Below are positions 25,236-34,644 of a stretch of DNA of 64,000 nt, piece after piece. The position numbers and the translations under genes were made by a program. Source of the DNA: Roseovarius sp. EL26 (GTDB taxonomy: Bacteria > Pseudomonadota > Alphaproteobacteria > Rhodobacterales > Rhodobacteraceae). Position 1 is the first letter of the stretch. The number at the start of each line of letters is the position of its first letter. A model generated the notes under the pieces. It searched no databases and had not been told where the DNA came from. It worked only from the letters and a program-made list of their open reading frames with translations. The DNA lies in contig NZ_OUMZ01000005.1 in NCBI RefSeq assembly GCF_900327775.1, positions 124,001 through 188,000 of the forward strand, in the 5' to 3' direction.

Positions 25236-28200
25236 TTATTTCGTGACCGTCAGTTGCGTGGTTGCGGTATTGGCGCGGTATTGCGGGCGGTACATGTCTT
25301 CCACAGTGGCTGCTGGGTAGTGATACGTTCCAGGGGTTACAGCACGCACAATATAAGCCAGCTGGAACTGTGTTTCATCCTGCCGGTCCACGGCTGCTAA
25401 GAACCGATCAGAGCGTGCTTCCGAAAATCTAGTTGGCGCAGGGTTTAGCCAATCCAACGCGCGGATGTCGCCAGCACGCAGCAGATTGGGATTGTCGATC
25501 TCAAGCCCGGCAGGCAGGGGGTCATCAATCATCAACCGTGCTGATCCGGACTCTGCCGGGGTGACGGTGACAACCACTACCATCCGTGTACCGGTTTCCA
25601 GTTGATCAGGCTGAATATCATTGCCGTCCATGTCGAAATACGTGCGGGTGATTTGGTAGCCATATCCGCTCGCCTCGGCGGGCACTTCGGGTACGCCAAA
25701 TGTGGTCAAGGTAATATCGGTGGGTTGACCGTCAGTGTTGGTCAGGGTCTGCGTGCCCAATGTAGCCGCATCCATCCGTCGCACCAGCGGGCCAGATATC
25801 GCCTCACCGTTGAGTGCCAGACTGGATTGAGCAGGATCATTCAGCAACGCATTGGTTGCTAATAACGTCCAGACTTGTTCTTGCGTGGAGCTTTCAGGGC
25901 CCGTGGTTGCCGCCAAAACACTGAGTGCATCAGTGTCCACTGCGGTGCTGCCCGCCTCAACCGCAAGGGTCAATACCGCTGCACTGTCACGCTTAGGCGT
26001 GCCATAATCCACGCGCCAATAGCGGCTGCCTTTGGGGTTCTCCTCCTCAAGGCGCTGCGCGGCAGCGGTAAACATCCGGTCCGCACGGGTTTGATCGCCG
26101 TAAGAGGCCAGTGCATGGCCGAGTTGGGCCAGCGCCAGCGGCGTGGCAAAGGCTTCGGCTTTGACATCCGCATAATAGCGCAAATCGCCAATGCGTGCAG
26201 CGCCTTCACCGGCTAAAACCATCAAAGCATACGCGATATCTTCACCACCAAAATCAAAATCTGGCGCGTAGTTGACGCGGTTCCGCAGATTGTCCATCGC
26301 CATTGCGAAGGCCTGATTTGGCACCTCATACCCCTGCGCCTTTGCGCGGGAAAGGAAATCTGCGACATAGGCATCAAGCCAGAAATCACCGGAAGCGGCG
26401 CGCCATAGACCAAAGGCCCCATTGCTGGCCTGCCGGGTCAAGATCAGATCAACCGCCTGGTCTATTTTTTCTGCCACTTGCGTCTGGTTACCCAGTCCCA
26501 AGGCCTCGGCCACAGGACCAAAGTAGAGCAGGGGCAGGGCTTGTGATGTGATTTGTTCGGTGCAGCCATACGGGTAACGATCCAAGGCCCGCAACAGGCC
26601 CGGGGTGTTCAGCTTGGCCATGGGGCCAGCGGACATCAAAACCTCGGCACCATTGGGACGAAGGCCCGTGAATATTTCTTGATCCAACTTGAAAGTGGCA
26701 CCTGCCGCAAGGCTGAAGCGCTGGGTAGAAGAAATCACGGGGTCATTGGCACGCACTGCTAGTGTCAGGTCTTTGGTCAGCTGTTTGCCATCAGGCGTGG
26801 TCAGGGCAATGCGCAGGCTGTGATCTCCGACATATTTTGCGCGCAGCGGCAGAGTCAACGTGGCCGTTTCGCCCTTTGCCAGATCAAGGCCTGAGGGAAT
26901 ATCACCCTCTAGCGTGATGCCCTTGGCCGTAATATCCAAGCCGACACGCCCGATGGGGCCTTCGGTGTGGGTTAGCTCCAACAACAGTCGACTTTGATCG
27001 CCCGGGGCCAAGAAACGCGGTAAGGAGGCGGTAACAACAATAGGATCACGGACCAGTACATCTCGGCTGGCCTGACCGACTGCTTTGTTAGACCACGCAA
27101 CAGCCATCAGCCGTACAGTGCCGTTGAAATCCGGCATGTCAAAATTGATTGCGGCTGTACCATCCGGGCCGATGATGGCTGGGCCAGAGAAAAACGCGAT
27201 CAGTTTTTCGGTGGGAGGTGGCGCTTGGCGTTGTAGACCGTTGCCCGCATCACCACCAGATCGGATCTGCCCTGCTGCGCCGTTCATGCCATCAATCAAA
27301 CGTCCATAAAGGTCACGCATTTCGACGCCAAGGCGACGTTGACCAAAGTAATGCGCTGAGGGGTCTGGGCTATCAAATCCGGTCAGATTGAGGATGCCCA
27401 GATCAATCGCCGCAAGGGTCACATGGGCGGTATCGCCCTCGGTCAGACCTTGCACTTTGATGGTGGTTGACAACGAACTCCGCGGTTCGGCGCTATCTGG
27501 CGCTCCGATTTCGACGGTTAACTGCTTGTCGCGCGGTTCAACCTTTGCATAGGCCAGCCCCAGTGCGCGGGCTGGGTTTTGTCCAGCTGATATATCCATC
27601 GGGCGGACAAGCTGCGCGGTAACATAGGCCCCAGTGCCCCAATCATCAGTTACGTCGACCGGGATCAGATTGTCACCTGCGGTGACCTCAATCACCTGAC
27701 GAGCAATCACTTGATTGGACATGACCGCAATAAGTGCGGTGCCTGCATATCGTGGCACAATGCGCAACTGGGCGGTGTCGCCGGGGGAATAACTGGGTTG
27801 ATCTAGTGATAGATCCAACGTGTCGGGCGTGCTGGTGGCATCAGCCGGTGCGTACCACCCTGCATAAAAGTCGGTGGAGCTGGCCACATAGGTACCGTCC
27901 AGACGTTCGACCAGCAGCTCATAATGCCCCCAAGTCACCGGTGCAGAGACTGTTACCGGATCTTCGTCAAGGGTCAGATCACCGGTGGCAATTCGTTGCC
28001 GGGTAGTGATCGGTTCCCAGTTCCAATTGCCATATTGTTGATACCACTGATAGCGGGTTTCGACCCGATTCATGGTCCATCGCACCTGCATGGCAGTTGG
28101 TTTCAGGGTGCCATCAATGGCGATGATCTGAAATGCAGCCCCGCCACCTTCGGGAACGACATCCGTGAACTCCGGTTTGAGGCCTATCATCGGCCCGGCA

Positions 28201-30662
28201 GGGGCAAGTGCGCGGATCAGCTGGCGTTCAACAGGGCGGCCAGATCCTTCGTTTACGCGCAGGGTGATTTGTGCCTCATAAGGGCGATCTGCAGTTTTGG
28301 TCTTGGGTAATTTCACCGGCAGAACAAGACGACCATCATCGCCGGTGGTGCCGCCGTCGATATGGCTGGCCTCTGGCGGCACATGCAGATCATATTCGCC
28401 AAAGTGATAGCCGGGATAGCCTTTGTGACGGCGCAGGGGAAGCAGTCGTAAGGTGCCATCAGCCTTGAGCCCGCCGCCCGGTGCACCAAAGAGGTAACGC
28501 GCCTCAACCGTCAGAGTGGAGGTATCGCCGGGGCGAATAGAGGCCTCTGGGAGAGCGAGGTCAAAATCTATTCGTTCGGGCAGGAAATCCTCAACCAAAA
28601 GACTGGTCTGTGCCAATGCCGGGGCGTCAGGATCTGCCTTGATTGCGAGTTGCCATGTACCACGCGGGGCACTGGTGCTGACTGGTAGGGAAAAGGCATG
28701 GCCACCGGCAATGCCGTTGGTCGAGACATGACGGGAATATTCAACTCCATCGGGGCGGATCAGAATGGAGGTTAGGGGCAGATCGGTAATGGCTTGCATC
28801 TGCGTGTCGCGGGCTAAGGCGGTGACATGGATCACTTCACCTGCGCGGTATGCCCCGCGATCAGTGGTCAAGAACACGTCAACTGGAGGTGCGGGTGGGC
28901 GACCTTCGACACCGCGATCAGAGAGGTCAAACGCCGGATCGGTGAGGGAGAGAAAGGCGATGTCCTGATCGCCTTGACGTGCAATCAGTAACGCAGGGGC
29001 CGCAGCGCCGTTCCCGCGCGTCAGGCCAGGGGCAAATAGAGCATGTCCCTCAGGGTCGGTTGTTGTTGTGCCCAGCTCCCGGTTGGCGCGTGACAGCAAT
29101 GTCAGCTCAATCCCAGCCAATGCATCAGCATCCGACAGGCCACGGGCAAAGATATGCAAGCCATCAGTGCCTTGCATCGTGGTCAGGCCAAGATCAGTTA
29201 GAACAAACCATTGCGTAGCACCAGCATCGTCATATGGATTGGTATCTGGGGCCTTGGCGGTCAGAGCGTAAATACCGGGCTTCTGGTCCGCCAGAACGTC
29301 ACCCATTGGCAAGCGGGTGGTCATGTTTTGGTTCAATGCATTTTGCACCTCGCCCGTGCCAGACCAAATGTCTTCGGCGATGTTCGAGGCGAAATCCTGT
29401 TCGGCATAATGGCTCAGCGGGCGGGCAAAATAGTTGTCTTGAATGGCACGCAGAAGATTGCGATCGCTGATCCGGCGCAGACTTAGATCAACCGTATCCA
29501 GATTGACGGTTTCAATTGGCAGGGCTGCATCGGCCGCACGGGGCAGCACGTATGCTCGTCCCGGAAAGCTGACCTGCGGGCTGCGGTCGCGGACATAAAG
29601 TGCCAGCTCGACATCTTTGATCAGGCTTTCACCGCTGGCGGCGGGCAGGCCTTGGCGAAAGGTTACGCGGTAATGCGCGCCGTGCTGGACACCATCAATA
29701 CAAATCTGTCGGTCCTCGGCTTGCACCACAAGGCCGGTATCGGGCAGGCGGACATATGGCGTATAATCTACGCCGGCTTTGACCAGTGGCTCAGAGAATT
29801 CGGCGCAGATGCGGGGCGCTTTGCTTTCGTTATCGGCGCGGTGTTCAGTAATGCGAAAACCATATTTTGCGACGGCGGATTCGAGGGTGAGCTGGATATC
29901 ATCACGGGGCTGGATCGATTGTGCCAATCGTAACGCCGGGATCATGTCGCGGCCACGCTTGTGACGCTCAAGGCTGTCGGCCAATATCTGCAGCGCAGAA
30001 ACGCGTGCGGGATCAGAGGGCGCGCGAAGATAGGCATTGATGGCCGCAGCCTGCGCCCAGTTTGCATAACGGCGTCTGTCGGAACTGGACTTGGTTTTGA
30101 CAGCCAGCAACAGCCGGGCGTATTCCGCCCAAAGATCGCTGGTATCGGCCTGCGCAACCGCTGCCCCAGTCCACCGCATGGCATTGAGGGCATCGCCTTC
30201 GGCCTGCCTGCTTTGGACGGCTTCCAGTAACGCTTTCAGCCCCCACTGCCCTGCGGGATGCCGGCCGCTGATCCCACGGGCGTCGTCGTGGGCCTGTTTC
30301 AGGTCATCTTGCGTGAGAAATGCTAAATCTGCGGCATGGGTTTTTGCACGTGTCAGAGCTTGCGTGTCGGCATCTAGGATGCGGGCGGAAACGGCCCCCT
30401 CATAGGGTTGAACATCGGTAACGTCTGATTTTGGGAAGCAGGCGTTGGAGCGGGAGTTGAACGTATAGGCCTTGCAGCTGGGATCGCTCAGGCAACTGCG
30501 CTGACAAGCTTGTAGGGTGGTGTCAAACAATGGCTGTAGATCCGCGCCGTAAAAATCAACATCTTTGGTCACCACTTCGCGGCGTTCGGGTATGGCGGTT
30601 TGAGCAGCGCCTTGTGAGCTGAGGCAAGACAGGGCGGCAAAGGCTATAACAAGGCGGCGCAT
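25236..30662 (-). CDS. Bacterial alpha-2-macroglobulin with N-terminal PAN domain
   Basis: Very large periplasmic protein of 1808 residues. A signal peptide (MRRLVIAFAALSCLSSQGAAQ) is followed by a PAN/apple domain at about 35-85 (CQRSCLSDPSCKAYTFN), then macroglobulin-like beta domains and a thioester domain. The thioester motif CTEQ is intact, with Cys1367 in YPYGCTEQITS, so it should react covalently with attacking proteases. A perfect lipobox is not evident (ALSC), so membrane anchoring is uncertain. The start at 30662 is chosen for GGAGATTGCC upstream and for the signal peptide; an in-frame ATG at 30674 is possible. It is immediately upstream of pbpC. Confidence 0.94.
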   Translation of the reverse strand: MRRLVIAFAALSCLSSQGAAQTAIPERREVVTKDVDFYGADLQPLFDTTLQACQRSCLSDPSCKAYTFNSRSNACFPKSDVTDVQPYEGAVSARILDADTQALTRAKTHAADLAFLTQDDLKQAHDDARGISGRHPAGQWGLKALLEAVQSRQAEGDALNAMRWTGAAVAQADTSDLWAEYARLLLAVKTKSSSDRRRYANWAQAAAINAYLRAPSDPARVSALQILADSLERHKRGRDMIPALRLAQSIQPRDDIQLTLESAVAKYGFRITEHRADNESKAPRICAEFSEPLVKAGVDYTPYVRLPDTGLVVQAEDRQICIDGVQHGAHYRVTFRQGLPAASGESLIKDVELALYVRDRSPQVSFPGRAYVLPRAADAALPIETVNLDTVDLSLRRISDRNLLRAIQDNYFARPLSHYAEQDFASNIAEDIWSGTGEVQNALNQNMTTRLPMGDVLADQKPGIYALTAKAPDTNPYDDAGATQWFVLTDLGLTTMQGTDGLHIFARGLSDADALAGIELTLLSRANRELGTTTTDPEGHALFAPGLTRGNGAAAPALLIARQGDQDIAFLSLTDPAFDLSDRGVEGRPPAPPVDVFLTTDRGAYRAGEVIHVTALARDTQMQAITDLPLTSILIRPDGVEYSRHVSTNGIAGGHAFSLPVSTSAPRGTWQLAIKADPDAPALAQTSLLVEDFLPERIDFDLALPEASIRPGDTSTLTVEARYLFGAPGGGLKADGTLRLLPLRRHKGYPGYHFGEYDLHVPPEASHIDGGTTGDDGRLVLPVKLPKTKTADRPYEAQITLRVNEGSGRPVERQLIRALAPAGPMIGLKPEFTDVVPEGGGAAFQIIAIDGTLKPTAMQVRWTMNRVETRYQWYQQYGNWNWEPITTRQRIATGDLTLDEDPVTVSAPVTWGHYELLVERLDGTYVASSTDFYAGWYAPADATSTPDTLDLSLDQPSYSPGDTAQLRIVPRYAGTALIAVMSNQVIARQVIEVTAGDNLIPVDVTDDWGTGAYVTAQLVRPMDISAGQNPARALGLAYAKVEPRDKQLTVEIGAPDSAEPRSSLSTTIKVQGLTEGDTAHVTLAAIDLGILNLTGFDSPDPSAHYFGQRRLGVEMRDLYGRLIDGMNGAAGQIRSGGDAGNGLQRQAPPPTEKLIAFFSGPAIIGPDGTAAINFDMPDFNGTVRLMAVAWSNKAVGQASRDVLVRDPIVVTASLPRFLAPGDQSRLLLELTHTEGPIGRVGLDITAKGITLEGDIPSGLDLAKGETATLTLPLRAKYVGDHSLRIALTTPDGKQLTKDLTLAVRANDPVISSTQRFSLAAGATFKLDQEIFTGLRPNGAEVLMSAGPMAKLNTPGLLRALDRYPYGCTEQITSQALPLLYFGPVAEALGLGNQTQVAEKIDQAVDLILTRQASNGAFGLWRAASGDFWLDAYVADFLSRAKAQGYEVPNQAFAMAMDNLRNRVNYAPDFDFGGEDIAYALMVLAGEGAARIGDLRYYADVKAEAFATPLALAQLGHALASYGDQTRADRMFTAAAQRLEEENPKGSRYWRVDYGTPKRDSAAVLTLAVEAGSTAVDTDALSVLAATTGPESSTQEQVWTLLATNALLNDPAQSSLALNGEAISGPLVRRMDAATLGTQTLTNTDGQPTDITLTTFGVPEVPAEASGYGYQITRTYFDMDGNDIQPDQLETGTRMVVVVTVTPAESGSARLMIDDPLPAGLEIDNPNLLRAGDIRALDWLNPAPTRFSEARSDRFLAAVDRQDETQFQLAYIVRAVTPGTYHYPAATVEDMYRPQYRANTATTQLTVTK

Positions 30663-30729
30663 GGCAATCTCCATCAAACAATGGGGCCATGGTGCCACGC
30701 TGGCGCGGGTCTGACAATGAGAGAGGCGC

Positions 30730-31494
30730 TCAGGCGTTAGGATAATCGCGCAGGAAAACCGGCCTATCAGGCTCAGACAACTTCGGCTGGTATGCATATC
30801 CGCCGGTGTCAAAATCAAGCAGCGCGCTGGGGTCGGTCAATCGATGTTGAATAATGTACCGTGCCATCGCGCCGCGTGCTTTTTTGGCGTAGAAGCTGAC
30901 AATCTTGACGGTGCCGTTTTTGTCTTCCATGAACACCGGTGTGATGACACGGGGTTTCAGTGCCTTGAGATCAACCGCGCCAAAATATTCCTGACTGGCA
31001 CAGTTGACCAGCACATCACTGCCCAATGCTTCAGCACGATCATTCAGCGCGTTTGAGATGGTATCCCCCCAATATTCATAGAGGTTCTTGCCACGAGGGT
31101 TTTTCAACCGACTGCCCATTTCCAAACGGTAAGGCTGTATCGCGTCCAGCGGGCGTAATAGGCCGTATAGCCCGGACAGAATGCCCAGATATTTCTGCGC
31201 CCACAATAATTCCTCCGTATCCAACGAGGCGGCCTCTAGCCCCTGATAGGTATCTCCGGCAAAGGCTAAAGCCGCAGGTTTTTCTGCCATATTTCCAAAA
31301 GACTGAAAGCGATCAGAATTCATTTCGGCCAGATTTTGGCTGATTTTCATCAGCTTCCCAAGGTCAGTTGCTGTTAGCGTGCGCGCCACCTGTGCCAACT
31401 CATCCGCGCGGTCCTGAAACTGTGGGGCGGTAATTTCAGGGACCTCGACCGGATCCATATCAATCTTTTTGGCCGGGGAAATCACGATTTGCAT
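30730..31494 (-). CDS. yaaA: YaaA (DUF328) peroxide-stress protein
   Basis: Protein of 254 residues of the DUF328/YaaA family, beginning MQIVISPAKKIDM with LLWAQKYLGILSGLYGLLRPLD mid-protein and a C-terminal FYAKKARGAMARYI, all family hallmarks. In E. coli YaaA limits intracellular iron and Fenton damage during peroxide stress. It lies 30 bp downstream of recQ on the same strand, a plausible DNA-damage/oxidative-stress pairing. Confidence 0.93.
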   Translation of the reverse strand: MQIVISPAKKIDMDPVEVPEITAPQFQDRADELAQVARTLTATDLGKLMKISQNLAEMNSDRFQSFGNMAEKPAALAFAGDTYQGLEAASLDTEELLWAQKYLGILSGLYGLLRPLDAIQPYRLEMGSRLKNPRGKNLYEYWGDTISNALNDRAEALGSDVLVNCASQEYFGAVDLKALKPRVITPVFMEDKNGTVKIVSFYAKKARGAMARYIIQHRLTDPSALLDFDTGGYAYQPKLSEPDRPVFLRDYPNA

Positions 31495-31524
31495 GGCAGC
31501 AGTCCTTGTAAGGTTTTGTGTGAT

Positions 31525-33564
31525 CTAATGCGCTTGGGCCAAAACGTCCAGAAAAGCGGGGCCAAATCGCTCAGATCGTTTTGCGCCCAACAAGCGTGTC
31601 ATGCCGGTCAGGTCCTTGGGGCGCATTTCGGCCACTTTGACCAAAAGCGAGGTGGAGCAACTGAGTGGTTTTTCACACCCATCTGAACCTCGGGCCAGAT
31701 CAGTCTGAATTTCCATCAGCTGATCATAAAGCGTGCCTGCTGCGCGTCCGGCCAGTTTGCGGCGAGCAGGGTGCAAGTCTTGCGCTTCGCTACAAATGAC
31801 CTGCAAAAAAGCCTGACCGTATTGTTCCAATTTTTTTGCACCAACGCCGTTGATATGTGCCATCTGGTCTAATGTGGCGGGGCGGTTTTGTGCCATTTCA
31901 ATCAAGGTCTTGTCGTTGAACACAATATAAGGCGGCACGCGGGCAGCCTCGGCCAGTGCTCGGCGTTTTGCCTTGAGCGCTGACAGCAAGGGCGCGTCTT
32001 CGTCTGAAACCAGTGCTTTGACTGCAGGTTGGCGGGTTTTGCTTGCAAGTGTGTCACGTCGTAGGATGACCGGAGCCTCGCCACGCAGGATTGGGTGGGC
32101 GCCTTCGGTAATGCGCAGGGCACCATGGCGCTCGGGGTCAGGGCGGATTAGATCGTGCCCCATCATTTGCCGGAAAATACCTTGCCAGTTTCGTCGGCTG
32201 GTCTCCTTGCCGACACCAAAGGTGGGCAGTTGATCATGGCCACGCTCTCGCGCCCTATCAGTCAGGTTGCCTGTCAGCACATCGATCAGATGGCCGGCGC
32301 CGAAGTATTCACCTGTACGCAGGATCGCCGACAGGGCCTTTTGCACATCTTTAGTGCCGTCAAAGGTGTCGGCGGGAGTCTCACATAAATCGCAGTTGTC
32401 GCAGGCCTCCGCCATATCTCCGAAATACTGCAACAGGTTCACCCGGCGACATTGATACGCCTCGGCCAGACCCAGCAGCGCATTTAGGCGGGCGTGGTCT
32501 GCCGCGCGTCGTTCCGGTGGAGCAAGCCCTTCGTCGATCTGGCTGCGGCGCAGACGAATGTCATCAGCCCCATAAAGCGTAAGCGTATCAGCTGGGGCGC
32601 CGTCACGTCCAGCACGGCCTATTTCTTGATAGTATGCTTCGATTGATTTGGGCAGATCAGCATGCGCCACCCAACGAATGTCAGGCTTGTCTACCCCCAT
32701 GCCAAAGGCTACGGTCGCCACAACGATCAGCTCATCTTCGGTGTTGAAACGGTGCTCAACCTCGCGCCGGTTATGCGACTCCATCCCGCCATGGTAGCAA
32801 CAGGCGTTATGCCCGCCATCGCGTAGGGCTTGCGCAAGTGCTTCGGTCTTGGCGCGCGTGCCGCAATAGACAATGCCGGATTGACCCTTGCGCGCAGCAA
32901 CAAAACTCATGATCTGTTGGCGTGGACCGTCTTTGGCGGCAAAGGCAAGGCGGATGTTGGGGCGATCAAAGCCGCGCAGAAAGCTTTGCGGCTTTTGGCC
33001 ATCAAAAAGCTTCTCGACGATCTCGACACGGGTCTCGGCATCTGCGGTGGCGGTGAAGGCGGCGAGCGGGACATTCAGCGCCCGGCGCAAATCACCGATG
33101 CGTAAATAGTCAGGTCGGAAATCATGCCCCCATTGAGCAACGCAGTGTGCCTCGTCCACAGCGATAAGGCTGACGTTGATGCGGCGCAGAAAGCTAAGAG
33201 ATGAGCCGGATGCCATACGTTCGGGCGCGATATACAAAAGCTTTAGTCGGCCTTCATCCAGGGCTTGCCAGACGGCCGCGTTTTCTTCTTCGGTATTGGC
33301 AGAGGTCAGCGCACCCGCCTCAACCCCAACAGCACGAAGTGCACGGACTTGATCGCGCATCAAGGCAATCAACGGAGAGATAACCAGTGTTACCCCGTCG
33401 CGCAATAATGCCGGAAGCTGAAAGCACAGAGACTTCCCGCCCCCTGTGGGCATGATGGCGAGAACGTTTTCTCCGTCTGCGACAGCATCCACAATCTCTT
33501 CTTGTCCGTCGCGGAAGGCGTCGAATCCAAAGACATCGCGCAAAAGCGTGGCAGTGTCGGGCAT
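31525..33564 (-). CDS. recQ: ATP-dependent DNA helicase RecQ
   Basis: 3'-5' DNA helicase of 679 residues for recombination and repair. Visible motifs are Walker A MPTGGGKSLCFQ (near residue 38), DEAH (VDEAHCVAQWGHDFRPDY), helicase motif VI (QEIGRAGRDGAP), zinc-binding cysteines (CRR then CDNCDLC), the winged-helix part, and C-terminal HRDC sequence (ALAEAARVPPYIVFNDKTL), with a further HRDC-like tail. Upstream gene of the recQ-yaaA-A2M-pbpC minus-strand run. Confidence 0.96.
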   Translation of the reverse strand: MPDTATLLRDVFGFDAFRDGQEEIVDAVADGENVLAIMPTGGGKSLCFQLPALLRDGVTLVISPLIALMRDQVRALRAVGVEAGALTSANTEEENAAVWQALDEGRLKLLYIAPERMASGSSLSFLRRINVSLIAVDEAHCVAQWGHDFRPDYLRIGDLRRALNVPLAAFTATADAETRVEIVEKLFDGQKPQSFLRGFDRPNIRLAFAAKDGPRQQIMSFVAARKGQSGIVYCGTRAKTEALAQALRDGGHNACCYHGGMESHNRREVEHRFNTEDELIVVATVAFGMGVDKPDIRWVAHADLPKSIEAYYQEIGRAGRDGAPADTLTLYGADDIRLRRSQIDEGLAPPERRAADHARLNALLGLAEAYQCRRVNLLQYFGDMAEACDNCDLCETPADTFDGTKDVQKALSAILRTGEYFGAGHLIDVLTGNLTDRARERGHDQLPTFGVGKETSRRNWQGIFRQMMGHDLIRPDPERHGALRITEGAHPILRGEAPVILRRDTLASKTRQPAVKALVSDEDAPLLSALKAKRRALAEAARVPPYIVFNDKTLIEMAQNRPATLDQMAHINGVGAKKLEQYGQAFLQVICSEAQDLHPARRKLAGRAAGTLYDQLMEIQTDLARGSDGCEKPLSCSTSLLVKVAEMRPKDLTGMTRLLGAKRSERFGPAFLDVLAQAH

Positions 33565-33641
33565 GAAGATCCTGTAAGATTAAGCTGCTCTTACAGCAAT
33601 GTTTCATACTGTGAATCGCGGGGCAAGGCCCTTAGACCGGA

Positions 33642-33926
33642 TCAGCCCAGCAAAATCCCGGGCAGAATATAATCGCGCAGCGAAATGATCACGATGATTG
33701 CAACCAGTGGGGCCAGATCCAATGGGCGCGTATCGGGCATGAAACGGCGAATTGGACCATAGATCGGCTCCAACACTTTGTTCAACCCATACCATAGCTG
33801 CGCCACGAACTGCTGTTGCAGGTTCAGAACCTGAAAGCTGATCAGCCAACTCATGATGACATGGGCCAGAATGAAGAAGAACGCGACATCGAGAACAAGC
33901 GCGATCGGTCCATAAATTGCCATCAT
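33642..33926 (-). CDS. YggT family membrane protein
   Basis: Inner-membrane protein of 94 residues with two hydrophobic helices flanking NKVLEPIYGPIRRFMPDTRPLDLAPLV-type sequence (the conserved EPIYGPIRRFMP block is clear), the YggT signature. Family members have been linked to osmotic or division phenotypes; function is unsettled. The ATG at 33926 follows AAAGGACCTAATGGT; the next codon is also ATG, and an upstream in-frame start at 33974 lacks a ribosome site. Confidence 0.85.
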   Translation of the reverse strand: MMAIYGPIALVLDVAFFFILAHVIMSWLISFQVLNLQQQFVAQLWYGLNKVLEPIYGPIRRFMPDTRPLDLAPLVAIIVIISLRDYILPGILLG

Positions 33927-34055
33927 ACCATTAGGTCCTTTGTTGTGTTGGCCCTCACCTAAGCACTGAGGCAAAAAAGCGCAAGCCTGACGCGAGGTTG
34001 GACTTGACGTAATGAAAGTTTAGGTAAACTGATTGGTTCAGAAGAGGATATTCTC

Positions 34056-34592
34056 GTGTACCCATTCCTGCGCATGATCATCCAGCTGATCAAAGTTCGT
34101 AACATGCCACATATCGGTGTGCTTGATGCACATGTGTCGTATCACATGTGCATGCCATGGGATCTTGATATCTGGATGGAGCTGAACAACGGTCGGACGC
34201 TTACGATCTATGATCTGGGACGTATCCCATTGGCGGTTCGGGTTGGTCTGGCAAAGCTGCTCAAGCAAAAACGCTGGGGGCTGACCGTCGCGGGCAGCTC
34301 TGTGCGGTATCGCCGCAGGATCAAGATGTTTGAGGTGGTTGAGATGAAATCGCGGGGCGTGTGCTGGGATGACAAGTTCTTTTATCTTGAGCAATCAATG
34401 TGGAAGAAAAACGGCGAATGCGCCAACCACGCAATGTATCGCACGGCCATCACTGGGCCAAATGGCATCGTTCCCCCGATCGAAGTGATGCAAGCCTTGG
34501 GCGCATCTGAGATTAATCCGGAAATGCCCGTATGGTTCAAAGCCTGGATTGCGGCTGAGGATCAACGCCCTTGGCCGCCAATGCAGGATTGA
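34056..34592 (+). CDS. Hotdog-fold thioesterase-like protein
   Basis: Protein of 178 residues with a 4HBT-type hotdog region; MPWDLDIWMELNNGRTLTIYDLGR near residues 33-55 resembles THEM6-like/acyl-CoA thioesterase proteins (the DLDxxMELNNG part is the recognisable piece). A hydrophobic N-terminus is short and may tether it to the membrane. The start is GTG after AGAGGATATTCTC. Substrate unknown. Confidence 0.75.
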   Translation: MYPFLRMIIQLIKVRNMPHIGVLDAHVSYHMCMPWDLDIWMELNNGRTLTIYDLGRIPLAVRVGLAKLLKQKRWGLTVAGSSVRYRRRIKMFEVVEMKSRGVCWDDKFFYLEQSMWKKNGECANHAMYRTAITGPNGIVPPIEVMQALGASEINPEMPVWFKAWIAAEDQRPWPPMQD

Positions 34593-34644
34593 CTTGCCTC
34601 TGACGGGGCAAGCCTGTCATATCCTCCACAACTCGGGGGGCAAA

